Both the position numbers and the translations under genes were made by a program. A DNA stretch of 64,000 nucleotides, from contig JAGGNK010006448.1 in assembly GCA_017590115.1 (NCBI GenBank), positions 3,083,987-3,147,986 of the forward strand, in the 5' to 3' direction. The notes under the pieces were generated by a model. The model did not search any database. It was not told where the DNA came from and saw only the letters and a list, made by a program, of their open reading frames with translations. Origin of the DNA: Montifringilla adamsi. Its lineage: Eukaryota > Chordata > Aves > Passeriformes > Passeridae. This document shows positions 10,490 through 22,500 of the stretch, in pieces. How positions within the stretch are numbered: position 1 is the first letter of the stretch; each line of letters opens with the position of its first letter.

Positions 10490-12874
10490 TTGTACCACTT
10501 AGAAAAAATTTTGAAACTCCTCCCACATATTTTATGGTGCTTTTTTGGTTTGATTGTTTTTCATGAAGCCATGTCTTATTGCCCTTCTGGGAATTTTTGG
10601 CTGAGATTTGGGGTACAAGAAGCCCATTGCCTCAGAGTAAAAGACTGTCAGTGGGAAAGTCATAAGGGTTTCTTGTCTCTGTGCATGGTGCTCACACTCA
10701 CACTTTGCATTTTCCGAGCTATGTTGTGGATTTTTCCTATGAACCCTAGTAGCCATTGAACTCAAGTGGGATGTGGCATGAAATTTGCCAACCATTCTTA
10801 TCTGGGTTTTTATTTCTTTACAACATAACAGAGTGGCATTAACTCTGTTTTGCCAGTTATTTTATATCACTGTGGTTTTGGGAAAGAGTAACCAAAAATA
10901 TTGTGGAAAATAAAGTGTTTGATGTACTGAGGGATCTTCATTTAATATATTTTTGTCAACTGGGAAAAGTTTAGTCTTATTTCTCAAAAGCCCTTGCAGC
11001 GGTAATTTTATCCTGAATGTTGGTATCCCCATAGCCCAAATATTTTTCATTTTCCACAAAGCGTTATGAAGACACAGTTAAAATGTACTTACAAGAGACA
11101 AACAATACTGCTACAGGAGTAGCTGGCAACAAAGAGAGTCATATTTTAAGGTATATATAGAAGAAAGAAAAAATTATTTTAACTTGCTATTAAAATAAAT
11201 GGAAGCTCCTGGGATTTTCCTTTTTCTTTTTCTGCAGTTTTACAGAGGGAAGAAAGGCCAAGAATCTTCAAGGTATTTGGATGTCCAGTTGCATCTACAG
11301 CCATGAACTAAGTCATGTAAGCCAAACCAGGTGTCTTGGTAAATAACATTTATGTTACAGTAGTAGGTTGTTACCCCACAAACACAAACATTTGTGTTTG
11401 GCTTTGTAGTCTTTTATCTCAGACTTGAGGAAGAGATTTCTTGCCAAAAGTTTTCCATATTTCAACTGAATAGATTTTATCTTTCTGCAAATCTGCACAT
11501 AGTTACATTCAAAAATTTAGTCCTCAAAATTGTCCTTAAATTCTCTTTAAATCCTGCCTAATTCTGGGTATGCCTCCAACCATATGGTTCTCTGTTGTGC
11601 CTAGGCATCTGCAAACATATCTGTGGGAGCACCCAGAGCCTCTTGCATTTTGAGGTGAAGAAAAGTATTTCTGAGGACAAATCCACAGAAGCCCTAGATA
11701 CTAGAGGACTGAAGTAGGAGATGGAGGGTAGCTTCACACCTCAGCTCTTCTCATTTTGGTGGGGTTTGGACTCTCTCTTTAACTCCCATAAGGGTGACAC
11801 AAAGGTGTGAAACAAGCAAAATACATCTCCATTTTTCCTGTTGCATCTGTGTTGCTCTGTGGAAAGAAATGCACAATGCCAAAACCAGAAGAAAGCAACT
11901 GAAGGGGCGACACAATTCTTCCTAATAGGGACAGGAGGGTTGAGCTCACCAGGGGATGGAAATGGTCTGTGTTCTGATTTCTGTTCTGTTCTCAGTCCTT
12001 TAGGCACCACTCACTGAGCAGTCATTGAGTTGCCACCAACATCTGCTACCTCAGAGATTCTGGACACTTCAGTGGGCTATAGCATCAGTAAGTCCCACAC
12101 AGAAAAATAGCTGTAGCCATCCTAACAGTGGTCCTGGTGCCAAAGAAGATGGCAGCAGCATGGCTGCAAACTCCCCATAGCTGTCATGATTGCCCATTAC
12201 CACCGCTTCTGATTTAAAATGAGTAGAGCCCTGGCAGCTCTTCTTCATTTGTGATTTTATCTCATTTGACACACAGACCAATAATGTTTCTAGTTGCTGA
12301 TAGTAGCATAAAAAAATTTGCAGGAGATGCTTTAATACAAAAAGAGACAAGGTAGAAAGTGTCTGGAGAAATTTCTGGGAAAGGCAGATTTAAACACTGG
12401 CATTGGTGTGGGAGGGATAGGAACTGGAACAGATTTCACCTCTCAGAAGTAGATTCATTGAAGGGCTGAAGCACAAAAATCTACCTGTTCCTGTGTTTTA
12501 CTGGTAGGATAGTTGAGGCTCAAATTATATTTAATGTGGAAGCTTGTTGTGTGTAATTTAGACCACTGGGTGATCAGAAGAATACTTAGGGGCAAACCCT
12601 CACATTACTCTGTGCATGTCATCTCTTAGACTGAAATTGCATTCCTTATGTGCTATGGAAGTCTTAGCTGGACACTGAATTAAACTCAAGATCCATAAAT
12701 AGGCCAAACACACATTCTTGATACATGTTGTTATAATTTAAAATTTGCATGTATGGCCATTATAAAGCAATTTTTTCTGCCCTTAAAATACTGTGGGATT
12801 TCCTTTCTGAAAATTCTCTGAAAAACCTCTGGACTGCAGTCTATCAATCCTGGAATTTTTTGAAAGTGGAAGAG
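10490..12874. other. non-coding DNA; one short perfect hairpin
   Basis: No gene or transposon recognised. A 10-bp perfect inverted repeat with a 2-base loop lies at 11379-11400 and is listed separately. Opposed frames at 10490-10795, 11741-12010 and 12069-12350 lack any recognisable content. Confidence 0.5.
11379..11400. repeat. 10-bp perfect inverted repeat
   Basis: The left arm CAAACACAAA (11379-11388) and right arm TTTGTGTTTG (11391-11400) are exact reverse complements separated by CA. The arms are A/C-rich, so chance occurrence is easier than for a mixed sequence. No function is inferred. Confidence 0.75.
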
Positions 12875-12895
12875 AAAAAAAAAAAAAAAAAAAAA
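12875..12895. repeat. A homopolymer, 21 nt
   Basis: An uninterrupted run of about 21 A between GAAGAG and GAAGTAG. No AATAAA precedes it at mRNA spacing, so it is treated as a simple repeat. Confidence 0.9.
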
Positions 12896-15480
12896 GAAGT
12901 AGTGATCTTCTGAAAGAACATGGGAACATAACAATGTGGGGTTTTTTCCCATTATAAAGTCTAATGTATAGGAAAATGCTGTCTACTATTTGTAAAGAAG
13001 TATGATCTGTTTAATAGGCAACCAAATACACTTTTAACTGCTGAAGGGAGGAACAGAGTAGGGGGAAGGTCAGCTTAATGCAATTTCAGTTAGAAACACA
13101 ATAGTTCAGGGTTTTCTTTCAGGAATTTTTTTATTAGTAACCACAGAAGCCAAAATTATTCAAATGACACAAATCCAGTGATGATCTGAAAAGTAATGGG
13201 ATAATGTGCTAAATTATTTTTCCTTTTGTTCTGTCACATTTTTAATCCCTTTCTTGTGTCCATGTGGTGTAGGAAAATAAGGATTCTAGGCTTTTTTCCC
13301 ATCTTATCTATGATCTTCTTTGAAAATTTAATATTGCTGATTTTAGCTATATAGTATTTAAATATAGCCTAGTACCCTGGCTAGTAGCCATTGCTCTGCA
13401 GAAGCAATGAAGAAATCCCAGGCTGTGGAAATTATTCTTCTTCATAAAGGGAAATATGATAAAAATCTGTAGGCAGAAATAAATCCCCAGCTTGTTCTTT
13501 TTCAGGCTGTCAGACATGATGTTTTTGAAGGCTAAGCCAGCAGGCAGAGGGACAGGTACTGTGGTTGTTTCTGCAGGCATTCCTTTCTTCCATGTGCTCT
13601 TCTGAGAGTGTTCCCTATGTTCAGCACAGTTTCAGACAGAAAGAATTATTCTGTAAATGATGTATGCTTCTCTGCTCTAGTTAGCTCCTGCCCGTTCATT
13701 TTCTTTTCAAAGGGTAGAATACATAGCAATTACTTCTTCACTTGTAACTTGTTTTCTCTGAGGCCAGCTACAAAGCCATAAAGCTCAGAGTGACCTAAGA
13801 AACTTCAGGTGATATAAAAAGAGTTTACTTGTTTGGAATCCGGATGTAATAATAAAACTGGGGCTACTGTTGGAGGCTGTGAGTCTCCTCTGCAATACAG
13901 CCCATTAACAAGGAAAGAGAGAGAGAGATGAGTGAAAGAAAAAGTTAAAACTACAGAAAAGTAAGGGAGTCAAGGGAAAAAGCAGCCTTGAAGGTCTCCA
14001 TGTCCTAACTTATAAGTGTACCCAGTGGATACTGGCCTGAAATTTAAAAAAACATCTTTATTTAAAAGGTTCCGTATTTTCTTTCAGCAAACTGTTCCTT
14101 CACTGAAGGATCCTTTCTCTTAGAATTTTCTCTAATATCTAATGTAAATTTTCCTCACTGAAGTATTCTTTTATTTCCTGCCCTATTCCCAGGGGACATG
14201 AACACAAGTTGGTCTGCCTCTTAGCAGATCCAAGAATTATACACAGTATGATTTTGTATTTTCCCTCATGCTTCTCATTGCTGCACTAAGCCAAACTCCC
14301 CACATTTTCTTAAAGATCCCATTTACAAGACTTTCAGTTATTCATGAGACTTCCCAGGACAGGACAGGACACCAGAATTGGCCTATAACTTTCCTGACCA
14401 TGCAAACCCACCTTTCAGTGGTTCTGAATGTTATGGAGGGACTGCTTTAGTATTTCATTCAATTTACACCTTCATCAGCATTAATATCTATCAGTAGCTT
14501 CACTAGAAATTTGGGGTCACGGGGTGAGTTCATCTGACCAAATGTAGATAGCTAAATCTGATCTTGTCTCCCTAGCTCACTTGGGTAAGGGAAACAGGAA
14601 GTTTTGAAGTAGGACTTCAGTCACACAGAAGGAGATGTCTACATCTGTTTGAGAATTAAAAGGAAATCAGATCTAAATGAAACACAAAAAACACCTAAAA
14701 GTGCCTATTATTTTTATTTAACTGCATGAAGTCTGGAGGTAAGCAACTCAGAGTGCAATTGCCTACAATCAGTAATAGGAACCTATAGAAACAGCCTAGG
14801 GCAGGCTTTTGTTGATTTCTCATGCATATTTACAGAAAATAGGTGATTGTATCTTCAGGAATTTCGTATTTGCCCTGAAAAAGATGGCTAACCTTCAGAA
14901 GGTGCACAACATTCTCTAGGATATAGAATGTTACAGAAGGATTGAACATTTATTTAGGCTATTAAAGCCAAAGGGGGAGCAAGAGGATGAAGCCAGGTGA
15001 AGAAGATGAGGCTTTTAATGAATTAATTTTTCCTATAGCTCTGTGGTTTGGCACATATATGTCACATTCAATATGTGATGCCTGATTAATCTGTAATCTG
15101 AATGCAGCATTTTATACTGCTGTAAATTTTGTTAATATCTGAAAATGTATTCCTAGTATACCTAATTCTCCCACTGGGAGCACTGGCAAAATTCCCAGTG
15201 GCTTGAATAAAAAACAATAAAATGCAGAATAAAGGAACAGGGTTTAAATCAAGAGTATAAACCAGTTAGGTATTTTCATGTTTGGTCTTTGAACTTCTAA
15301 ATGTAATTAATGCCTATTGTTCTGTTTCGAAAGGCACCAATCCTGTCAACCTTGCTGACTCTTCAGCCTTTTTCATGCCAACACTAAGGGCTGTCTTCTG
15401 TTCTGTTTTAGCCAAACACCATCATGTGCCCTTCCCGTGTGTCCCTCTCGTCCCCTAGCATTCTTAGACTCCTTTTTCTA
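12896..15480. other. non-coding DNA with a short GA-repeat
   Basis: A short (GA)n stretch lies near 13914-13930. Otherwise this is AT-rich single-copy-looking sequence with no supported frame, RNA gene or element boundary. Confidence 0.5.
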
Positions 15481-15800
15481 ATCAAATCTTTTAACAGATG
15501 ATAAGAGGGCAGAACATATGCAAATTATCTTAGTGAAGTGGATGCTAAATAACTGAATCAGCAACATAATTTCCAACTACCACACTAATTAATCTCATAT
15601 TTATGACTCATTGTCAACTGTACATTTTTGAAGTGCTGACAGATATAGCTGGCATCCAGCAGTAAATAATGTTTCAATGGTCGACTACAAGCCAGGATGC
15701 AATTTAAAGCTGTGAATGACTCAAAATAAGATAGGGCAATGTATAAACACAGACAGACCAAATTATTTTATCCCACCTTAATTACATACTTTTACATTTT
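15481..15800. promoter_or_regulatory. possible conserved non-coding element (motif-dense)
   Basis: A run free of repeats and rich in short regulatory-type motifs: an octamer ATGCAAAT (15518-15525), a homeodomain core TAATTAA (15586-15592) and two TGACTCA AP-1-type sites (15604-15610 and 15717-15723). This density fits the usual look of vertebrate conserved non-coding elements. Motifs of this length occur by chance in tens of kilobases, so the call rests on clustering alone. Confidence 0.2.
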
Positions 15801-16460
15801 TATTTGGCTAGCTCTGTATTAGGAAATTGAATGTGTAGAATATTATGCTCATTTGTCATGTACTTAAACACAACCTAAAGCACTGGACCTTACTGAACAA
15901 TACCTGTTAAACAGAAATGTTTGTCAGAAGTATCCTCCTTACTCAGCAGTCAGTGCCATTCACTACCTCCGGCCAAACTGATTCCCTGGGATCATGCACT
16001 GTTAAGTAGATTCCCAGTGCATCTGATTAAATGAAGTGTAGAAATCTACCTGTGAAACACTGTAGCATACATTGCTCACTAAACTTTCCACCACCTACAG
16101 TTTTAATGAGGGGTTTCCTCCTCACTCATTGTAAATTGCTCTAAGTGGGGCCATTAAACCCTCTGAGGGTGTGCACATTAGAAACATGGCAGACTAGATT
16201 TGGCAGATCTTTCCTGACCAAAATGGCATGGATGATACCCTACTCCAGGGTCTTGAAACTGATTTGCAGGAGGTCCTAAATCAGAAAATAGAATCATAGT
16301 TGAAATATCCTCCCTAGCTCTTCTTACTATTCCTGGGTGTGGAACAGTCCATGACAGAAATTCACAACTAAGTTATAAGAGAAATCAATCTCTTATTTAA
16401 ACATGTGCTTTATCAGACTGAATTCTGCCTAATAACCATTCCATCTCAATGTACACCATC
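15801..16460. other. non-coding DNA, nothing recognised
   Basis: No frame, repeat or structured element. A short TAGAATCATAG string near 16289 recalls a CR1 end, but the following bases do not continue the match. Confidence 0.5.
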
Positions 16461-16502
16461 TATATATATATATATATATATTTACACATATATATATATA
16501 AC
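16461..16502. repeat. (TA)n microsatellite, two blocks
   Basis: A TA block of about 20 nt at 16461-16480 is followed by a TTTACACA spacer and a second TA block to about 16500. It is likely to be length-polymorphic. Confidence 0.95.
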
Positions 16503-18841
16503 AATTCCATATCAGTGGCTATTCCTTGCATGTGTAGTGTAATTGCAACAGTATGAGGGACAGATGCAAACCTGGTAAGGACCTTCCTGATAAAAATATG
16601 CTTATAGTTAAATAAAAACCTTTGTACCATATATACTGGTGAACTCAAAGAGATGCTGGCCAAAACCTCTGTACAATTCAATAAGGAAAAAGTCTCCAGA
16701 TCTTCAAGTCTCTATTCCTTCTCTGGTTCAGGATGGTTAGCTTTTTCCATTAAATCTTAAAATCAGCATTATTTATTTTACTATTTTTTGGCAATATATG
16801 AAGTCAAACTAGCTCAAGTTGGAGCTATCATTCCTATTGTGTGTGCACGTCTTAATTTTTGGGACATCCTCCTGTCCATACTCAAAGGTCTTTTGACATC
16901 TGATCTGTTATGCACACACAGTTGAACTGCTCACAGCTACTTTCAACTATCTAGAAAACACACCATGCAAAGTTAGTTGGTATAACCTTGTTTAACAGAT
17001 CATGGGAGGAAAACCCCTCAATTTTAAAAAAGGGCTCAAAATAAACATGCAAGACAGATTTAATGACTCTCACTGAGGGGTGTTCATGGCTCTCTACTGA
17101 CTACTGGAAATGCTGAGACAGGTGGTTTGTACCAGAATTAAACTCATAGTTTGAGCAGGTTGACAAGAATAACACCCACAGAGATATAAACATCTCTCCC
17201 AATGCAGGAAGATGACATGGTGCCTCATTTTTACCACTTGGCAATTATGACGACAGAGTTGAAAGTTGAGTGGGAAGGGTCACAATTCTGAAAAAAGATG
17301 AAAGAACTATTCTTATGAAAAACATTTCACAGAAAACTGCTGTTTTACAATAGTAACCACTGTTGTTTTATAATAATATAAGCTTTCATGGAAAAAATAA
17401 TAAAAACAATTGAGTATGTGATAAAGGTTGATTAGCTAACTTAAGAGCATTTATTTTTTTCAAAGCACAAACAAAAATATTGGCTATGGCACAAAGAGAG
17501 CAGCCCTCATAAACTGGGTAACTGTATATCCTGCTGTCCTTCAAATGACAATTTTCCAAAGCATGCATAAAAGCATGCAAAGCATGCACTGTTGATTCCA
17601 TTTCTTTTATAAACCTTTTGTCTTTTTGTGATTCACCGGTTCACTGGTTCTGATTTGTTCCAAATGATGTTTCTTACAATTTTGCTTGTATCGACTGCTT
17701 CTTGGTTTGTATAACTGATAGAAAAAAATAAAAACACTTGCTTTCAAAATTGAGAATATTTGAGTAAAAACAAATTGACCGTTTTGTGTAAAATAAAAAA
17801 AAAATATTTTCAGAAAATTATTCTTAAATGTCACCACATCTCAGCTCAGCTTTCTGTGAAAGCTATCAATATCTTATCCAGAGCCCAAATCAAATGAATT
17901 TACTGTATTAACTATCGGATCCAAACCCTTAGGTAATTAGTTAAGAAATTTGTTTGCCTTAGGGGGATTTTGACTGGTATGAAAACAGCATCCAGGAAGT
18001 GCTTGCAAACAGAAAAGAAATGTTGAATTTATGCTTAAAGAGACTGGCCTGAGACTTTATCTCCTCCCAAGAAAAACAGTTTATAATCCATATCTCATTT
18101 ATGCCTAGAAGAACATGGATGGTAATTCCTCTTGCTGTCTGTGAATTCTGTAAACAGCTAAGCTTTTAAATGGCTAAGACTTTCTGAAATGAATAAAGCA
18201 TACATTTATTCCTAATACAGGCCAGTATATAAACTTGTAAGGAGTTCACTCAAAGACAAGTAACTAATTTTGTACAGGGTAGAGCTTTCATAGCACCTCA
18301 TCATGTTCATTTGTCCCCAGGAAAAGCTACTTTCCTAAAGTAAACACCAAAATGCAAAGACAAAGGTTGTGCAATGATTATAAACAAGGCAGAAGAAAGA
18401 AAAAGGTCTGTAAGAGAGGCAATGTGCTTCTTTAAACACGCAGAGTATAGAAGTGTCAGTTTAGGGTAAGTTTTACTATGTCACTGTTCATACAATCCCC
18501 ATGAAGGCTCACATAGCTATTTGAGATTTATCCATCTGAATTATAAAAAGGTAGATACACTCATTGTCCACAAGCAAAGAGCTAACACAGCTGGTCATTT
18601 TTTCCTTCAGAATCATGTACTGTCAACTTTCTTGTCTAGGCAGAGGAAGGCAAATCTGATAGCAACTGACATGATGTGAAACTTAGAAGTCTAGATGAGG
18701 TAGAGTAAAATCCTCTGCTCTTCTTTTATTTTTTCACAAAAAAATTTCACTTTCCTATATTTTTGCTTTTTTTTTCCCTTTTCGATCATTAATTTTCATA
18801 TTTCCTGAGTACTGTTTCCTACTTCCACAAAGCAAACTATG
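16503..18841. other. non-coding DNA; three GCATGC hexamers at 17561-17587
   Basis: GCATGC occurs at 17561-17566, 17573-17578 and 17582-17587, separated by A-rich spacers. Otherwise AT-rich with small minus-strand frames lacking recognisable content. Confidence 0.5.
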
Positions 18842-19513
18842 TTTTGAAGAATGGGAAAATAGTCTCTCTCTAAAGAGAAAGCCAAACAAACAAGACTCCT
18901 GCTTCACAATGGCACACTAACATGATGTAAGAAAAGCACTCTCAGGCTAGACTTTCACTCTCTGTAAGAGTCTGTAGCCTCGAGGACGAGGGAAAGAGCT
19001 CTCCTCTAGGTACGTGGTGCTTTCAACACAGCTTCCTATCTATCTCTGCTGTTGAGCAAAAAGAAAAAACACAGTTTTAGTAAGGCTTAAAAAGCAGGAT
19101 TTTTTGCTGCTGATGAGGTCAACATTCACACATTAATGCAGTCTGGATGGATTTTCAATTAAACAATGCTGAGATGAACCTGTCACCCAGGAAATGTGAG
19201 CAGATGGAGAAAGCAAATGCAAGACAGGAAATGTTATTAGTTTCATACTATTTTGTCCTCAGTGGCATCATTTCTGTTCTTCCATGAGGCACACAGGATG
19301 AGTTTGAAGATGAAAAATGCATCAATAGCATTTGATTCATTCTCTTTCTACTGTTTGGGAAGTAGTCATGCGGTGCACTGCCACCAGTTCTGGTGACCTT
19401 GAAGATCAATCATTCCATATTTTGAGCAAGTGCTTGTTCATCTCATTCTAAACAATGAAATCCCCAGTGTAGTACAATGTAATGGAATTATTCAAAACCT
19501 CTCAAGATTTTCC
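18842..19513 (+). repeat. segmental duplication, copy A
   Basis: This segment recurs in the same orientation at 24601-25299. The left part (18842-19140) aligns only with indels and roughly three-quarters identity by eye. The 39 bp at 19141-19179 have 7 mismatches. The 225 bp at 19180-19404 are identical to copy B. The 109 bp at 19405-19513 align without gaps with 8 mismatches, all transitions. Beyond 19513 similarity is lost. No TG/CA LTR ends, poly(A) tail or CR1 terminus marks the copy, so it looks like a local tandem-type duplication now separated by about 5.1 kb and not like two insertions of a recognised transposon. Confidence 0.95.
19180..19404 (+). promoter_or_regulatory. 225-bp invariant core of duplication, copy A
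   Basis: Every base matches 24966-25190. The core holds two CAGGAAATG (ETS-like GGAA) strings about 35 bases apart, a CAGATGG E-box-like site and an AT-rich stretch with ATGCATCAAT and TTGATTCATT. A 37-codon frame (19174-19287) with a hydrophobic C-terminal half is open in both copies, but identity runs through its stop codon and well beyond, so it does not explain the conservation. Regulatory function is inferred only from the lack of divergence; gene conversion is the main alternative. Confidence 0.35.
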
Positions 19514-22500
19514 TATGCACTACTTTAACATTTTTCAACTTTTCTTTATTTCCACATACTTGTAATACCTTTTAGTTTCTACCTTCCTTCTTTTCTCACT
19601 TGAAGGAAGCCAAAAGTATGATTCCTCTCCCAAAGTGCTCATTTTACTGTGAGCCCCTTCTGCTTTCATTAGGCAGATGTTCATGCAGCAGGCAGAAACA
19701 AAGAGAGACTCCGGTGAAAAAATGAGCTCTGGGCTGCCTATGCCTTTTAAAGCAGTTGGAAATACATTTCTGTTAGAGATGCAGAGTGTTCAGAGAGAGC
19801 TCTGAGATGCCCTGCCCCTAGATTACAATGAATGCTGTCAAGCAAATCTGTGATTTTTTACACATATCTTGACCATTCACTTAAAGAGCAACATCATTCA
19901 ATCTTGCCTGTCTGTTCGTGACTCTCTTTTTAACAAGTTCCTTCTTTCTTCAGTGTCCCCTATCAAAATATTAAATTTGTAAATCCAGTAGTGCTAAAAG
20001 CAGGGTTGTATTTGGAGATACATAGCCTCTGTTCCCTTAAAATATTCAGAATCCTACAGTAGGCAATAAGATCAATGGCTTCAGGAGAACTCCTATTTTC
20101 CTGGAAGAATATTACAATCTTTTCAGGAAATCAAGGTGTCACTGAGATCAGATATCAAACAATTTTTTGCTCTAAGATTTCTAAATATAGAAGTGCATTT
20201 CAAAAACACTCAGCTTGTTTTAAACTTACTGATTTCATTCTCCTTATTTTCTCTCAGGAACTTCTGAAAATTCACTCAGGGTTGGATTAATGACAGGTGT
20301 TGCATTCCCTGGTATTGTGGGCATAGAAGATGAGAATCAGCACCTGTTTTTTTGACATTTCTGGCCAGGCATCAAGGCAGATATTCAGTGGTGGTGCAAT
20401 GTTCCTTGGTGCTGGATGCTCATGCCCATCTGTGAGGATGGCGTTGTTCCCATCTGTGAGTTCAGAGTGCCTTTGTCTGCAATCGGCGATTGGTTTAATT
20501 GAGCAGCCAATATTGGAACGAAAATGCTGTTACTTCCCTGCCACCCTCTCGTGTGCCAGAATGAAGCTGTGGTGACACCTTCCTCATCCCTGCTGTCACA
20601 TATATCTGTGTAACCCTGAACAGCAGAATGGAGGGAATCAGTCACTATTCACAATGACTGCTGGCAACCGAAGGTGGGGAATTTCGGTGTGAACAGAAAA
20701 AAGGTCTTTCTGAAAGCTCTCTGTGTGCAGATCCAGAAGAGAAATGGGAGCCAGGAAGCACACTAAACCACTGAGGACCATTTCTGACAGTGCTGAGCAG
20801 TAACACCTACAAACAGCTAAATTAGAAGTAGATGCTCTTGATCTGGCAGCAATATAAGGTTCTCTTTTTATTCAACAAGGTGTAACACTGTTGCCCAAAG
20901 ACCACGATGCTCAGTTAAAGACAAGCTATGTCACATGAGGAGAGAAGGAGAGGAAGGGCACTGGCAACTGGACTCTTAAAGACATTAAATGGTATTGAAG
21001 TCAGAACTGAATTGACCAAGGCTCTGTGCTTCCCCTGCTGTCTGGAATTTGGCTTGCAGAGTGCAACATCCAGGTATCCTGACTATACTTCAACATCAGC
21101 AGTGAAATGCAAAACCACAAATACTTTCTCCAAAGTACTGCTTACTCCTTATCTGTGGCCTAAAGCAAGGTACTGTCACGGACAAAGAGTGTTCCTCAAG
21201 CATTTGCTTTCGTATACTTTGTGAGCTCCAGCACCCAGAAATGTGAATTAGAGGTCCTTGTTATCTAGGTCCTTGGTTTGAGATGTGCCTAACTTCATAA
21301 ACATGTTTTTAAAAGGTTTTCTCTCCTTAAAGCACTTCTAGTGACACAGAGGTTTCAGCTGCAAAAAATGAGCTACCTTTCATGGAAAAATCCTAGTTTT
21401 TAGTTTCTGTGTTTTCCTGCAGAGCAATAGGTATGTATCAGTCTTGCTTTCATTTATTCTCTTTTTCATTTTATGGAGGCCTCATTTAGTCTAACTACAA
21501 TTTTTATTTGCTGATAAGGTCATTCCATAAATTATCGTACTGAAGTAGGTCTTTTAATTATTTGCTCCTTCAGAAAATGCATTTTTCAAAATTTCTTATT
21601 TCCATTACTGTGAATATTCTTTTTTTGTGTTTCTCATGTTGTCAGATTTAATTTAAATATTATTCATGCTGTGCTCTGATTTCAATGCATTATTTAAATA
21701 TGCTGACTTACATATTTTCTGATTAATTTTGGGGGAAAAAGGTTATTACCATTAACTGTGATTCTTGAATAATACTGCTGTTGCATATTCATGCTTGTGG
21801 TGCTTGCCAGTTCTGTGCTGTACTGTAGAGCTTTTTTAGAGAAACAGGTCCCATAGAAATCATATAAGTGCTTCTCCCAAATGTGAATGCTAGCTGCTGA
21901 TACTATCAAAAACAATTAAATTCCCAGATACTGCCAGTATTTCTGTTAAATTCTTGAGCATTGAAGAAAAAAATTCTGTGGATGCCTTTGAAGTGGGGAA
22001 AAGACAGAAAGCAGTTGGCACCAAGGAACTCCAAGGACATGTGTACAATAAAAAATGAGAGCATATTAACAACTAGTTTACATCTACACTGCTCAGGGGA
22101 AACTGTCTCCACCACAGATTTGTCTTGGAAAAATGTATTAAGGTCCCAAACAAAGACAGAGAGCAAGCTAAAAATTAACTGGAGTATCCTTGGGATAAAC
22201 ACACTGTCCCCAAGTCAGTGAGACTTGAGGGAAGGTCTAAAGCTCAGCATTTACAAAGTGTAACTACCTGTATGAGGCAGATTGTAGTACCAAGGTGTTT
22301 ATGACTGTTTATCCTTCCCTGAATTGATGATATTTCTTCCCCTGCATGACAGGGACAGGCTGCTACCAGTAACACCTGAACTGGAGTCCTCCTGCAAATT
22401 TTCACTTTGATATATTCATGGTTTTATTATTTATGCTTCATTTTTAGTGACTATGTTAGTTTATCACCCTATAGTGATTACTGCTAGAACAGTAATTGGC

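Noticed and set aside
16289..16300. A short CR1-like TAGAATCATAG string as a CR1 terminus
   Set aside because: The next bases do not follow any CR1 3' end that I know; the match is too short.
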